From IMG/VR virus record IMGVR_UViG_3300045019_000032, positions 1 to 39,975 of that record: a DNA stretch of 39,975 nt; one strand, written 5' to 3'. Within the stretch, counting starts at the first letter, position 1, and the number at the start of each line of letters is the position of its first letter. Below, one piece after another: positions 24,481-31,283 of this stretch. The position numbers and the translations under genes are program-made. Origin of the DNA: a virus. The notes under the pieces were generated by a model. The model made no database searches, was not told where the DNA came from, and worked only from the letters and a program-made list of their open reading frames with translations.

Positions 24481-25122
24481 CTAATTCCTTACGATCCCCT
24501 GTTGCTGAAAATAAGGGGTCAGTCGTGAGATCGCCATCAGCTCCAATGGCAACAGAGAAGCCTTGATGTCGGTGAACGTGCGCTGATATGTCGATTTCGC
24601 ACCGCCGAAGTTCGCTTCTAGATCTCGGAAGCTGATCGAGGTCTGACTATGATTCGCATACAGCTTCGCCAGCATGCAGTCCAGCACCGCGCCCGGTACT
24701 GACTTGAATCGCGCTGATCCATGCAACCAGTCGGACAATGCTTTTATTGCCTCAATCTTCTGCGATGAAAATGCATATCGCTTCGTGCCGGCGACGCACT
24801 CAACGTCCGTAACGGTGTAACGTGCCTGGACTGCCCATTTCTCAGCTTCGGGGAGCCGGGCCTTGATGGCATGGACAATCATCGAACATTGCGCGCGGAC
24901 GTCCGTCGAAGTCAGCCCTTCAAAATTGACCGTACCAGAGCGCGAACCGCGCAGCTCTTGCAGCCAATCCTCTAACGCATCGGTCAAATGGTCCATGTCC
25001 TCAAGCATGCGGATAAGCGCGCGTCTCAGCATCCCGTCTTGAGATACGCCTTGAGCCATGATGGTATAGGCGACATGAATCGCCTGATTCGTCGTTTCGA
25101 AAATTGCGGTAGTCGTTTCCAT
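24481..25122 (-). CDS. candidate phage late-gene regulator (antiterminator-like position)
   Basis: 213 residues from ATG 25122 (METTTAIFETTNQAIHVAY). The block TDVRAQCSMIVHAIKARLP is seen in a family of phage proteins of unknown function. The C-terminal half (SFRDLEANFGGAKSTYQRTFTDIKASLL) looks like a helix-turn-helix, so it probably binds DNA. It is the last gene before the strong terminator and the late operon, the classic place of an antiterminator or late activator (Q-like); the many terminators inside the late operon would need such a factor. The role is inferred from position and fold pattern. Confidence 0.6.
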   Translation of the reverse strand: METTTAIFETTNQAIHVAYTIMAQGVSQDGMLRRALIRMLEDMDHLTDALEDWLQELRGSRSGTVNFEGLTSTDVRAQCSMIVHAIKARLPEAEKWAVQARYTVTDVECVAGTKRYAFSSQKIEAIKALSDWLHGSARFKSVPGAVLDCMLAKLYANHSQTSISFRDLEANFGGAKSTYQRTFTDIKASLLPLELMAISRLTPYFQQQGIVRN

Positions 25123-25132
25123 AGGTCGCCTT

Positions 25133-25504
25133 TTATGTCGCCGGGTTTTGTTTTGCTTTTTCAAGAACATTGCGTAGCGCCTGGGCTTCTCGCTCTACGT
25201 CTTTTGGATTGTTTTTATTCGCAGGCGGGATTGAGATGCCGAGGCGCCTCGCCGCGATACGGGCATCGGTCATCCAATGCGGCTCAGCTAAATATGGGAG
25301 ATCCCGCTCGTCATAGCGGATTACAGACGTCTGTGATGTGTCACGCGTGCCAAGCTCATGGCCATTCTCGCGAGCCCAGAATAAGGGCTTCCCGTTTAAG
25401 CCAGCCCGGATGTTCTGGTCTACCGCTTCTTTCCCTGCGATCTCCCTGACCATATCGACGATGGCCGTGATAGTTGGCATCTCTTGCCGAAGATTTTTTT
25501 TCAT
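25133..25504 (-). CDS. hypothetical phage protein
   Basis: 123 residues, soluble, charged and mainly helical (MKKNLRQEMPTITAIVDMVR; C-terminus AQALRNVLEKAKQNPAT). The block IRYDERDLPYLAEPHWMTDA suggests a small defined domain, but I do not recognise a family. It is ten bases upstream of the 24481-25122 gene and likely co-transcribed with it. Its ATG (25504) touches the first of the GGTTAGACG repeats, so its leader is formed by the repeat array. Confidence 0.72.
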   Translation of the reverse strand: MKKNLRQEMPTITAIVDMVREIAGKEAVDQNIRAGLNGKPLFWARENGHELGTRDTSQTSVIRYDERDLPYLAEPHWMTDARIAARRLGISIPPANKNNPKDVEREAQALRNVLEKAKQNPAT

Positions 25505-25533
25505 TCGTCTAACCTCCCAAAGGTTAGACGGAA

Positions 25534-25745
25534 GGTTAGACGGCTGGAACCCGCATAAACACTGGGTTCGTCTAACCTCCTAACCTCGTCTAACCTTTTT
25601 TTGATGGTATGGAAAAAAATTAAGGGGGGAACCCACGCGCGTATACGCGTGCGCGCGCACGTATGCGCGTATTTTCGAAAACAGGTTAGGAGGTTAGACG
25701 GATCGCCTGAAACCCAGTATCCATGCGGGTTCCAGCCGTCTAACC
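25534..25745. repeat. large imperfect inverted repeat with ~62-bp arms
   Basis: The 23 bases at 25534-25556 are the exact reverse complement of 25723-25745; ACTGGGTT at 25561-25568 matches AACCCAGT at 25711-25718; and 25569-25585 matches 25684-25700. One arm has a 10-base insertion. In addition, 25569-25595 is the exact 27-base reverse complement of 25758-25784. The symmetry centre is near 25640, inside the alternating pyrimidine-purine tract. Confidence 0.85.
25634..25672. other. 39-bp alternating pyrimidine-purine tract
   Basis: Every base from 25634 to 25672 alternates pyrimidine and purine (CACGCGCGTATACGCG and onward). Such tracts, rich in CG and CA steps, readily form left-handed Z-DNA under negative supercoiling. 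It lies at the symmetry centre of the large inverted repeat. Confidence 0.85.
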
Positions 25746-25805
25746 TCGAAAAACGCAGGTTAGACGAGGTTAGGAGGTTAGACGGATTTTGAAGCGCCCC
25801 GCTGG

Positions 25806-25907
25806 CCTTTTCCGCCCGCAGCATTGCCGCGCACGATCTCTGGCACAACGTAACACCCTGCCCCTGCGCCTTTTCCGCCCGCGACAATGCCGCACACGAT
25901 CCCTGGC
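25806..25907. repeat. imperfect 39-bp direct repeat, 63-bp period
   Basis: 25806-25844 and 25869-25907 share the pattern CCTTTTCCGCCCGC, then CA(T/A)TGCCGC(G/A)CACGATC(T/C)CTGGC, with about five differences. They lie between the motif array and the end of the helicase-primase gene and may be part of the same origin region. Confidence 0.75.
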
Positions 25908-25930
25908 CTACAGATGCAATACCGATAACC

Positions 25931-28537
25931 TTAGATGGGGAGATCATCATCCTCTCCATCTTTCCCTGCGTCAATACCTTCCGCTTGCGCAACCGGTCTA
26001 TCTTCGGGCCTTGCGTAGTAAAATTCCCGAGCGCCGGTTGTATCGCGCCTCTTCTCCCATCCCAATTTGCGCATGATGTTCGATATGCGCATTGTTTCGG
26101 TCTTGGCATTACTGATCTTGCCAATCTCGATATGAAGTGCCCTGGTCAGCAATTCACGGCCTGTGATACGCATAATGCGCTCTGCACGGGTCGGATTCCC
26201 GTCCGTGTCCAGTCCTTCCAGATATTCCCAGATACGACCTGTCCATTCGTCCCAGATTTCACGGCTGCTCTGTTGCGGACCAATGATGTCCCGCTGCTGC
26301 TCGCGGGTCGGATACCATTTCACCCCGGCCCGCATCATATGCACCGCCTCACCGAACAGCTGCTCGCGATCGCGACGCAGGCCATCCAGATCGAGGCGGC
26401 CGGTATCAACAGGCCAGAAACGACGGTTGCCGGTCGGGTCTTTGAAATACTGGTTTTCGTTCGTCGTCGCGGCGAAGACGGTCCGCCTTGGCTGATTCTT
26501 CATTCGGCGACCGTAAGGCTCTCTATAGCGGTCCTTTTGGCTCGACATGAACGCCTTGACCGCCGTGACCTCGGACCGGTTGAACTGCTCCAGTTCGGCG
26601 ATCTCGTAAATCAGGATGCCCTGAATCGACAGATAACCGTCTTTTTCGCCCATACGAAAAGGCGTATCTGCAAACCATTCGCCCCCCAGTATGGACAGCG
26701 CCGTCGATTTGCCTTCGCCTTGTGAGCCCTCGAACACCGGCGCGTCGTCGTGCTTGATGCCAGGGACATATGCCCGCTTTGCCAACCCGACGAAAAACAT
26801 CGTGCTAACCAAGCTGAGGTATTCAGAGGCAGTCGCGCCCCAGTACGTTGCAAACGCCTCAGCAACGCGCGGCACGCCATCCCATCGCTCAGCGCAATCC
26901 TCAAACAAATCTATAACGGGATTGAAACCGTTTTCACGGGCGATTTGCGCAACGGCCTTTTCTATATCGCCGACCGCTGCGATGACCAACCCGTAATGCT
27001 CAGCCAGATACATGCCAAGCTGAAAATCGTCACCCTCATTCCATTCCCCAGGCTCGGACGACCAAGGCGGATTCTTTCGCTTCACTTGCAATAACGCGAA
27101 CTGGTCAAGTGCTACCAATCCGACCAGCAACGCATCGTATTTCAACGCGATGTAGACGTTCTCCCGGCAGCCCTTTACGCCGCCCATCCCGGCACCAATC
27201 ATTTTTTCGCGGATCGCACTGCGCTTCATGCCGCGCGCGCTAGCCGAGGAAGGGGTAGAAGCCGCATTACGGCCTTCATCATCACGAGGAACGAGGCGCA
27301 GTGGCACGACGTTAGAATTCTGCGCCTGATCCGATTCAGGACCGGATGTGACCCACTCGGGCACGCCCTCCGCGTCTTCGGCGGGGCTGGTTTCTATTTC
27401 ATCGGAATCATCAGGCCGAAGCCGCTCAAGCCACGCATCAACCTCAGCCCGATCGGCACCACCTGTGATGAGATCATGAATGTCCCATCCGTCATGACCA
27501 TCATCGTCCACCTGAAAGCCACCATGCGCCGCATCCGGCCCTGGAATGTCCACCATTCGGACAACGCTTCCAAGCCCCTGCAGATGCTCGGACAGTTTGA
27601 GCATGGTAGACATGCCCGGCTGCTCCGCTTCAGGCATGATCTGACCGGCCATGACATGACCGTCCTTGAACGTCTTGGCATCGGCATCCGGCCAAAGCAC
27701 CACCCGCCGCCCGGCCAACGCAGACCAGTCGGCTTTCAATACCGCCTTGCCACCGCCGGGCCATGACGCCACATCCCAGGAATCGAGCAGCATCTCATAC
27801 GCCGTATCCGCGCACTTTTCACCCTCGACAATCAGAACAGGAAATTCCGGCCGCAACGCTCCAGGCAAATACAGCGGCCGAGGCTCAGGAAACTGCATCC
27901 ATCTCCAGTCACGCTTGCCAGTAATCGAATGCTCAGCGTAGACGCATGGCAGGACTTCTTTGCCACCGGTCGACGTGCGGAAGCGGTAGATGACTCCCAG
28001 AAGGCGGCGCTGCTGGTCTTTGTATTCCCACAGCTTTTCCGGACGACCGCGTTTGACATGGGCAACTGGATACGTCGGAGCATCGATCGGAACCGGCAAA
28101 ACTGGAACCCAATCCGATCGCGGACCACCTTTCGTTTTCTCTTCTACCCCTTGTCGGGCTTGCGCAGGCGCGGATTTCTGCGGCGATGTTGAGTTGACGA
28201 CTTTCGAGCTGCTGGCTATCGCCGTCTGAGCGCCGGCGAGCTGAACGCCCAGTTCGCGCGCGAGTGCTGCGCACGCTTTACCTTGAGACAAGCTGTGAAT
28301 AAAAGCATAAAGCGAAATTAGATCGCGGCCGGCGTCGCCGTCCGAGGAAAAATCAGACCAGTAACCGGCCTTCGGGCCGGTTAGTCGAATACGCATTGAC
28401 TTGCCGGCTTCGCCGGAACGACTACCAATACAAAATTCGTGGCCGTCGATTACGCCGGCAGGAAACCAATCCTTGAGCAGCGATTCGATCTGCAGTAATG
28501 CCGCGTCTGCTACTCTGCCGAAATCTTCGAGATCCAC
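25931..28537 (-). CDS. replicative helicase-primase, VapE/D5-like C-terminal domain
   Basis: 868 residues. The N-terminal third is primase-like: it has a GYWSDFSSDGDAGRDLISLY block, and later a TOPRIM-like strand-turn PVLIVEGEKCADTA (~240). The C-terminal half is a VapE-type superfamily 3-like helicase with Walker A FEGSQGEGKST (~615) and further motifs (LIYEIAELEQFNRSEV, RRTVFAATTNENQYF, GNRRFWPV). It would start phage DNA synthesis and unwind the template. The start is probably GTG 28537 (GGAG about ten bases upstream). The adjacent repeat array (25506-25784) is its likely origin. It is in the leftward early operon behind cro. Confidence 0.9.
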   Translation of the reverse strand: MDLEDFGRVADAALLQIESLLKDWFPAGVIDGHEFCIGSRSGEAGKSMRIRLTGPKAGYWSDFSSDGDAGRDLISLYAFIHSLSQGKACAALARELGVQLAGAQTAIASSSKVVNSTSPQKSAPAQARQGVEEKTKGGPRSDWVPVLPVPIDAPTYPVAHVKRGRPEKLWEYKDQQRRLLGVIYRFRTSTGGKEVLPCVYAEHSITGKRDWRWMQFPEPRPLYLPGALRPEFPVLIVEGEKCADTAYEMLLDSWDVASWPGGGKAVLKADWSALAGRRVVLWPDADAKTFKDGHVMAGQIMPEAEQPGMSTMLKLSEHLQGLGSVVRMVDIPGPDAAHGGFQVDDDGHDGWDIHDLITGGADRAEVDAWLERLRPDDSDEIETSPAEDAEGVPEWVTSGPESDQAQNSNVVPLRLVPRDDEGRNAASTPSSASARGMKRSAIREKMIGAGMGGVKGCRENVYIALKYDALLVGLVALDQFALLQVKRKNPPWSSEPGEWNEGDDFQLGMYLAEHYGLVIAAVGDIEKAVAQIARENGFNPVIDLFEDCAERWDGVPRVAEAFATYWGATASEYLSLVSTMFFVGLAKRAYVPGIKHDDAPVFEGSQGEGKSTALSILGGEWFADTPFRMGEKDGYLSIQGILIYEIAELEQFNRSEVTAVKAFMSSQKDRYREPYGRRMKNQPRRTVFAATTNENQYFKDPTGNRRFWPVDTGRLDLDGLRRDREQLFGEAVHMMRAGVKWYPTREQQRDIIGPQQSSREIWDEWTGRIWEYLEGLDTDGNPTRAERIMRITGRELLTRALHIEIGKISNAKTETMRISNIMRKLGWEKRRDTTGAREFYYARPEDRPVAQAEGIDAGKDGEDDDLPI

Positions 28538-28575
28538 TTAAACATCTCTCCCTTAGTTTTTCTTAACTCTTTTAG

Positions 28576-29199
28576 CTACTGCGGCTTCAATTGCGGGTCA
28601 GCGGACCCTATGCTGTGTACACGCCCCTTCGAGATAATCATTGAATCGATTGCCCGAAGCATCTTGATCTTCTCTTCCAAGGCGTCGTGCGTTTCCTTTC
28701 GCGCCACAGCCAGAGCCTCTTCGTCAGCATCCTCAAGTAATTGCGCGCAGGCCGCGACCGACTCGGAATCCTCTTTCATCATTGCCGTCAAATTGCCGAT
28801 CGTGACCCTCTCGGATATGCGATCGTCCAATCGACACACGCGCAGATCAACTGGCCCAAGATATTCATTCAGAAACCGGATTCTTAGCGCCGCCGGCATC
28901 GCGGCAAGGACCGAAGGCAGGAAATTAATATTGAGAAGCGATCCGTCGTCACCATCCAGTTCGTCATTTAGCATGCGCATAATTCGCGCCGCGTTTGCCT
29001 TTTTGCGGTTGTATTCGTCGACGCTGCCCGGTTGAAAGCGGATACCGGTTTTTGCTGGACCGCCGATTGCGTCATGCGCTTTAACTATTTCATCGCAGAT
29101 GGTCGCATCGCTATAACCACCGGACTCTTTTTTCCAAATGCGTAGATACCGCTTTAAACAATCAACCCACGATTCGTCGGCGTGTGAATCGTTCCACAT
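28576..29199 (-). CDS. hypothetical early phage protein
   Basis: 207 residues, soluble, acidic and helical. The N-terminus (MWNDSHADESWVDCLKRYLR) is Trp-rich; the middle (VDEYNRKKANAARIMRMLND) and the C-terminal coiled-coil stretch (EKIKMLRAIDSMIISKGR) are helical. No enzyme motif. It sits between the Cro-side genes and the helicase-primase, 38 bases upstream of the latter's start, where phages often encode replication or recombination helpers. I do not recognise the family. Confidence 0.72.
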   Translation of the reverse strand: MWNDSHADESWVDCLKRYLRIWKKESGGYSDATICDEIVKAHDAIGGPAKTGIRFQPGSVDEYNRKKANAARIMRMLNDELDGDDGSLLNINFLPSVLAAMPAALRIRFLNEYLGPVDLRVCRLDDRISERVTIGNLTAMMKEDSESVAACAQLLEDADEEALAVARKETHDALEEKIKMLRAIDSMIISKGRVHSIGSADPQLKPQ

Positions 29200-29262
29200 G
29201 ACTTATTTCCTTTTTATAACTATTCTTATTTCCAGCAAACAAAACACATGCAAGGAACGCGA

Positions 29263-29880
29263 CTATGGCGGGGAACGCAAAATGGTTGATCGAAGCCATC
29301 GGACGAAGGCACTTGGTTTATTTCCGGGACCACTGGGGCAACGTCCACACGCTTGAACCACATCTGTATGTTCTTGCATCAGGCAACCGGGAGGCGGTGA
29401 TCGCTTACCAGTTCGACGCCGGCAGACGCGACGGCCCCACAGCAGCATGGGTGATACATGACCTGTCCGCAGATTTATGGAGCGACTCCAAAAAACAATT
29501 TCCAGCCGTGCGAACAATCCCTGCATATATGCGAGAAAGGGTACGGGCGATCTATGCCGAGGCGTCATCGAAATGAATGCAGGACCGCAGTCACAGTCGC
29601 TTGTATCCTCGCAGGCAAGGCAGATTGGACATTGCGAAATGGTGAGGCTATGGACAGGGCAGCCGGTGCCATGTCCAAACCAACAGACGCCCGCATCCCG
29701 CACAGCCTGGCATTCATCGCAGAAGCACAGAAATTCAGAGTGCTTCGAAATCAGCGCCGGCCATCGACCCGTAAAAATTTGATTACCCAAATGCCTGAGA
29801 TCCCGACGCAATGCTTCGCGCCTGTCGTCCTGGGGATACTGTCCTTGAAAAATCAAAGGATTTTCAGCAGATGGCTTCAT
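29263..29880 (-). CDS. cysteine-rich, probably zinc-binding early protein (3' half doubtful)
   Basis: 205 residues as read. Residues ~45-100 contain many Cys and His (FLCFCDECQAVRD, CWFGHGTGCPVHS, CPICLACEDTSDCDC), which suggests one or two zinc sites. The last ~100 residues look like antisense translation of the overlapping plus-strand WYL-like gene (29265-29576): Arg- and Trp-rich with no clear structure. The natural protein may be near 100 residues, with the frame lost after CGPAFIS. ATG 29880 overlaps the cro-like stop (ATGA). Function unknown; nucleic-acid binding is possible. Confidence 0.6.
   Translation of the reverse strand: MKPSAENPLIFQGQYPQDDRREALRRDLRHLGNQIFTGRWPALISKHSEFLCFCDECQAVRDAGVCWFGHGTGCPVHSLTISQCPICLACEDTSDCDCGPAFISMTPRHRSPVPFLAYMQGLFARLEIVFWSRSINLRTGHVSPMLLWGRRVCRRRTGKRSPPPGCLMQEHTDVVQACGRCPSGPGNKPSAFVRWLRSTILRSPP
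29265..29576 (+). CDS. WYL-domain-like small protein
   Basis: 103 residues on the strand opposite the early operon. AIGRRHLVYFRDHWGNVHTL then EPHLYVLASGNREAVIAYQF matches the pattern of a stand-alone WYL-type domain (strand, EPH, AYQ), a ligand-sensing fold found in regulators of phage defence and DNA repair. There is no DNA-binding domain attached, so it may work with a partner. AAGGA lies about 8-10 bases upstream of ATG 29265. It is divergent from the 28576-29199 gene and convergent with, and overlapping, the Cys-rich gene. It may be expressed in the lysogen, but no clear promoter is visible. Confidence 0.68.
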   Translation: MAGNAKWLIEAIGRRHLVYFRDHWGNVHTLEPHLYVLASGNREAVIAYQFDAGRRDGPTAAWVIHDLSADLWSDSKKQFPAVRTIPAYMRERVRAIYAEASSK

Positions 29881-30122
29881 GCGTTCCCCGAACTTGCGGC
29901 CGGACGCTCAAGCAGCTGCTCGCGGGTCATGCGCCCGCCGAGTGCCTCGACGATTCGAGATGCATAATCCGTCTCCCCTGTCCATTCAGTTCGGGGAAGG
30001 CGCCCTTGCTTCAGCCATTTGTGAACCGCCGGCGCAGAAACGCCACAAGTCTTCGCAAGGGCAGTTCCGCCGCCCAGCAAAATCGCGGCTTGACCGATTG
30101 GAGAAATTATTTTGGTTTCCAT
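29877..30122 (-). CDS. Cro-like helix-turn-helix regulator (YdaS/Cro family)
   Basis: 81 residues. The pattern GQAAILLGGGTALAKTCGVSAPAVHKWLKQGRLP is the helix-turn-helix of the Cro/YdaS group, followed by RIVEALGGRMTREQLLERP, the typical C-terminal end. It would bind the phage operators and favour lytic growth. The gene is divergent from the CI-like repressor, with an 82-bp intergenic switch containing operator O1. A promoter (-35 TTTACA, -10 TTTAAT) places the transcript start at or near the ATG (30122), so the message may be leaderless. Confidence 0.85.
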   Translation of the reverse strand: METKIISPIGQAAILLGGGTALAKTCGVSAPAVHKWLKQGRLPRTEWTGETDYASRIVEALGGRMTREQLLERPAASSGNA

Positions 30123-30128
30123 GCCACA

Positions 30129-30158
30129 AATTAAACCACAGGTTAAATTTCGTGTAAA
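30129..30158 (-). promoter_or_regulatory. cro promoter with operator O1
   Basis: Minus-strand promoter: -35 TTTACA (30153-30158), 17-bp spacer, -10 TTTAAT (30130-30135). Operator O1 at 30129-30149 (minus strand AATTTAACC-TGT-GGTTTAATT, one mismatch in symmetry) covers the -10 and the spacer. Confidence 0.7.
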
Positions 30159-30204
30159 GCCAGGGTTGGTTGAATACCCGAAACGGGTCATCGACAATTC
30201 ATGT

Positions 30205-30594
30205 ATGACTAGCGCACTCGGAAAAACGATAAAGCAGAGGCTGAAAAGCTTAGGCAAGACACAAGGATGGCTCGCCGAAGAGGCTGGCGTCTCAAATACG
30301 GCAGTCACAAAATGGATTGCAAACGGCCGCATCTCGCGCGAAAAGTCAGTCTCAGTCGCCGAAATTCTCGGACTGTCTCTTGACGAATTTTTGATTGAAG
30401 GCGCGGACCATGCAGCACGAAAGGCGGAGAATCAAAGCCTTTCGCTGGTGTATGTGGACGAGGCAGAGCTGAAGCTGCTTACCGGCTACCGCGAAGCAAC
30501 CGCTACAGGAAAGCAATTAATCAGAATTGCCATTGAAAGTGCACCAAAATCCGAGTCACTTGAGCTTCTTACCAGAGCGAACAAGCACAAGTGA
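30205..30594 (+). CDS. CI-like prophage repressor, short form
   Basis: 129 residues from ATG 30205. Residues ~5-65 are a clear XRE/CI helix-turn-helix (LGKTQGWLAEEAGVSNTAVT then KWIANGRIS). The rest is a short helical tail (EAELKLLTGYREATATGKQLIR) and lacks the Ala-Gly / Ser-Lys self-cleavage domain of lambda-type repressors. It should keep the prophage silent by binding the operators at 30129-30149, 30841-30855 and 30862-30883. It is divergent from the cro gene. An in-frame reading from 30112 would cross the cro promoter and is rejected. No strong ribosome site is visible. Confidence 0.85.
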   Translation: MTSALGKTIKQRLKSLGKTQGWLAEEAGVSNTAVTKWIANGRISREKSVSVAEILGLSLDEFLIEGADHAARKAENQSLSLVYVDEAELKLLTGYREATATGKQLIRIAIESAPKSESLELLTRANKHK

Positions 30595-30738
30595 TCTCCG
30601 CCTTCGCGATGGACTTTGATATTCCTCTCTGAGCCGCCGAATCATTTCTAACACTGCCTTCCGCACATCAGGTGGCAACTCATGAAGTGATTGGATGGCT
30701 TCAGCATCCTCATCTCCAACGGCATTTCTTTTTTCCAT
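30556..30738 (-). CDS. small hypothetical protein, convergent with the repressor
   Basis: 60 residues from ATG 30738 (MEKRNAVGDEDAEAIQSLHE), helical with a basic tail (SPSRRRRSLVLVRSGKKLK). The coding sequence overlaps the last 39 bases of the repressor gene on the other strand. The helical middle (LPPDVRKAVLEMIRRLREEY) looks like real coding sequence. It begins just left of an AT-rich regulatory space containing a 14-bp palindrome, and could be a small regulator. The start has only a weak ribosome site. Confidence 0.5.
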   Translation of the reverse strand: MEKRNAVGDEDAEAIQSLHELPPDVRKAVLEMIRRLREEYQSPSRRRRSLVLVRSGKKLK

Positions 30739-30769
30739 TGTCGTTTTTTTGCAATGATAATAATGCAAC

Positions 30770-30783
30770 TTACCACGTGGTAA
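30770..30783. promoter_or_regulatory. 14-bp perfect palindrome TTACCACGTGGTAA
   Basis: A perfect inverted repeat, different in sequence from the CI/Cro operators, in the AT-rich space between the 30556-30738 gene and the rightward promoter. It could bind a second regulator. Confidence 0.55.
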
Positions 30784-30840
30784 AAATAATAAAAACCAAA
30801 AATTGCAACGTATTTCTAGTTTAATTCATCTAGTTCAAAT

Positions 30841-30883
30841 TCAACCTGTGGTTGACCTCATAAATTAACCTGTGGTTTAATTT
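30841..30883 (+). promoter_or_regulatory. rightward promoter with operators O2 and O3
   Basis: -35 TTGACC (30852-30857), 18-bp spacer, -10 TTTAAT (30876-30881), 31 bases ahead of ATG 30913. O2 (TCAACCTGTGGTTGA, perfect, 30841-30855) overlaps the -35; O3 (TTAACCTGTGGTTTAA core, 30862-30883) covers the -10. Centres are 24 bp apart, so two dimers could bind on nearly the same DNA face. Confidence 0.75.
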
Positions 30884-30912
30884 GTTCCGTCACATCCCTT
30901 GACGGAGCAAAT

Positions 30913-31092
30913 ATGACTATTTCTACGGTTTGCAGCACCACGGCAGCACTGGCCAGCATCGAAGCCAAAAGCCTATGGGTTGCGCTTATGGACATCGAGA
31001 CAGGTTGGTTCGCACGTCACCAGCTCTTTACGGCAGCAGCCGCCCTCTTGATTGCAATCATCGCGCCTGGAGCAATCGAATGCCTCGGATAA
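30913..31092 (+). CDS. small membrane protein, first gene of the rightward operon
   Basis: 59 residues: MTISTVCSTTAALASIEAKS at the start, then one hydrophobic segment (LFTAAAALLIAIIAPGAI, ~38-55). GGAGC precedes ATG 30913. It is the first gene after the repressed promoter. The size and single membrane segment would fit a superinfection-exclusion or accessory protein, but the family is not recognised. Confidence 0.6.
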   Translation: MTISTVCSTTAALASIEAKSLWVALMDIETGWFARHQLFTAAAALLIAIIAPGAIECLG

Positions 31093-31283
31093 CGCCTGAC
31101 CTCGCATCTTGCGCTGGTCTTGTGCGAGTACGGGCATCAGCAAAAGACCCCTACGCAGGCTTGCGCGGACGCGATTACCTCACAGCGCGCGGCATCCAAA
31201 GCAGGGTCACTCGGCTAGACACAAATTGTCCAGATCGCCTCCAGGCCGTGCTTAATATCATCGAGTCTAGGAGCGCCGCATGA
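31080..31283 (+). CDS. small hypothetical protein
   Basis: 67 residues from ATG 31080 with GGAG about eight bases upstream. It overlaps the preceding gene by 13 bases in another frame. It is basic (DPYAGLRGRDYLTARGIQSR) and ends DRLQAVLNIIESRSAA; its stop overlaps the next ATG. Not recognised. Confidence 0.6.
   Translation: MPRITPDLASCAGLVRVRASAKDPYAGLRGRDYLTARGIQSRVTRLDTNCPDRLQAVLNIIESRSAA

Larger units (their letters stand above)
25506..25784. repeat. array of nine GGTTAGACG motifs: candidate replication origin
   Basis: GGTTAGACG occurs at 25522-25530, 25534-25542, 25692-25700, 25758-25766 and 25776-25784, and inverted (CGTCTAACC) at 25506-25514, 25569-25577, 25587-25595 and 25737-25745. 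Three partial copies, GGTTAGG, lie at 25579-25585 (inverted), 25684-25690 and 25768-25774. The array sits between the helicase-primase gene and the next leftward gene, and contains A/T-rich tracts at 25593-25623. Repeated protein-binding sites next to a phage replication gene are typical of iteron-type origins. Confidence 0.7.

Noticed and set aside
25501-25947. Minus frame of about 149 codons through the GGTTAGACG array, ending at the ATG of the 25133-25504 gene
   Set aside because: Its protein is mostly translated DNA repeats (RLDE-like and SNLL-like units). Perfect inverted symmetry at DNA level explains the sequence better than coding. The ATGA junction keeps a small doubt.
30112-30204. 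In-frame upstream extension of the repressor gene
   Set aside because: It would cross the cro promoter and operator O1 and begins within the cro start; ATG 30205 directly precedes the helix-turn-helix domain.
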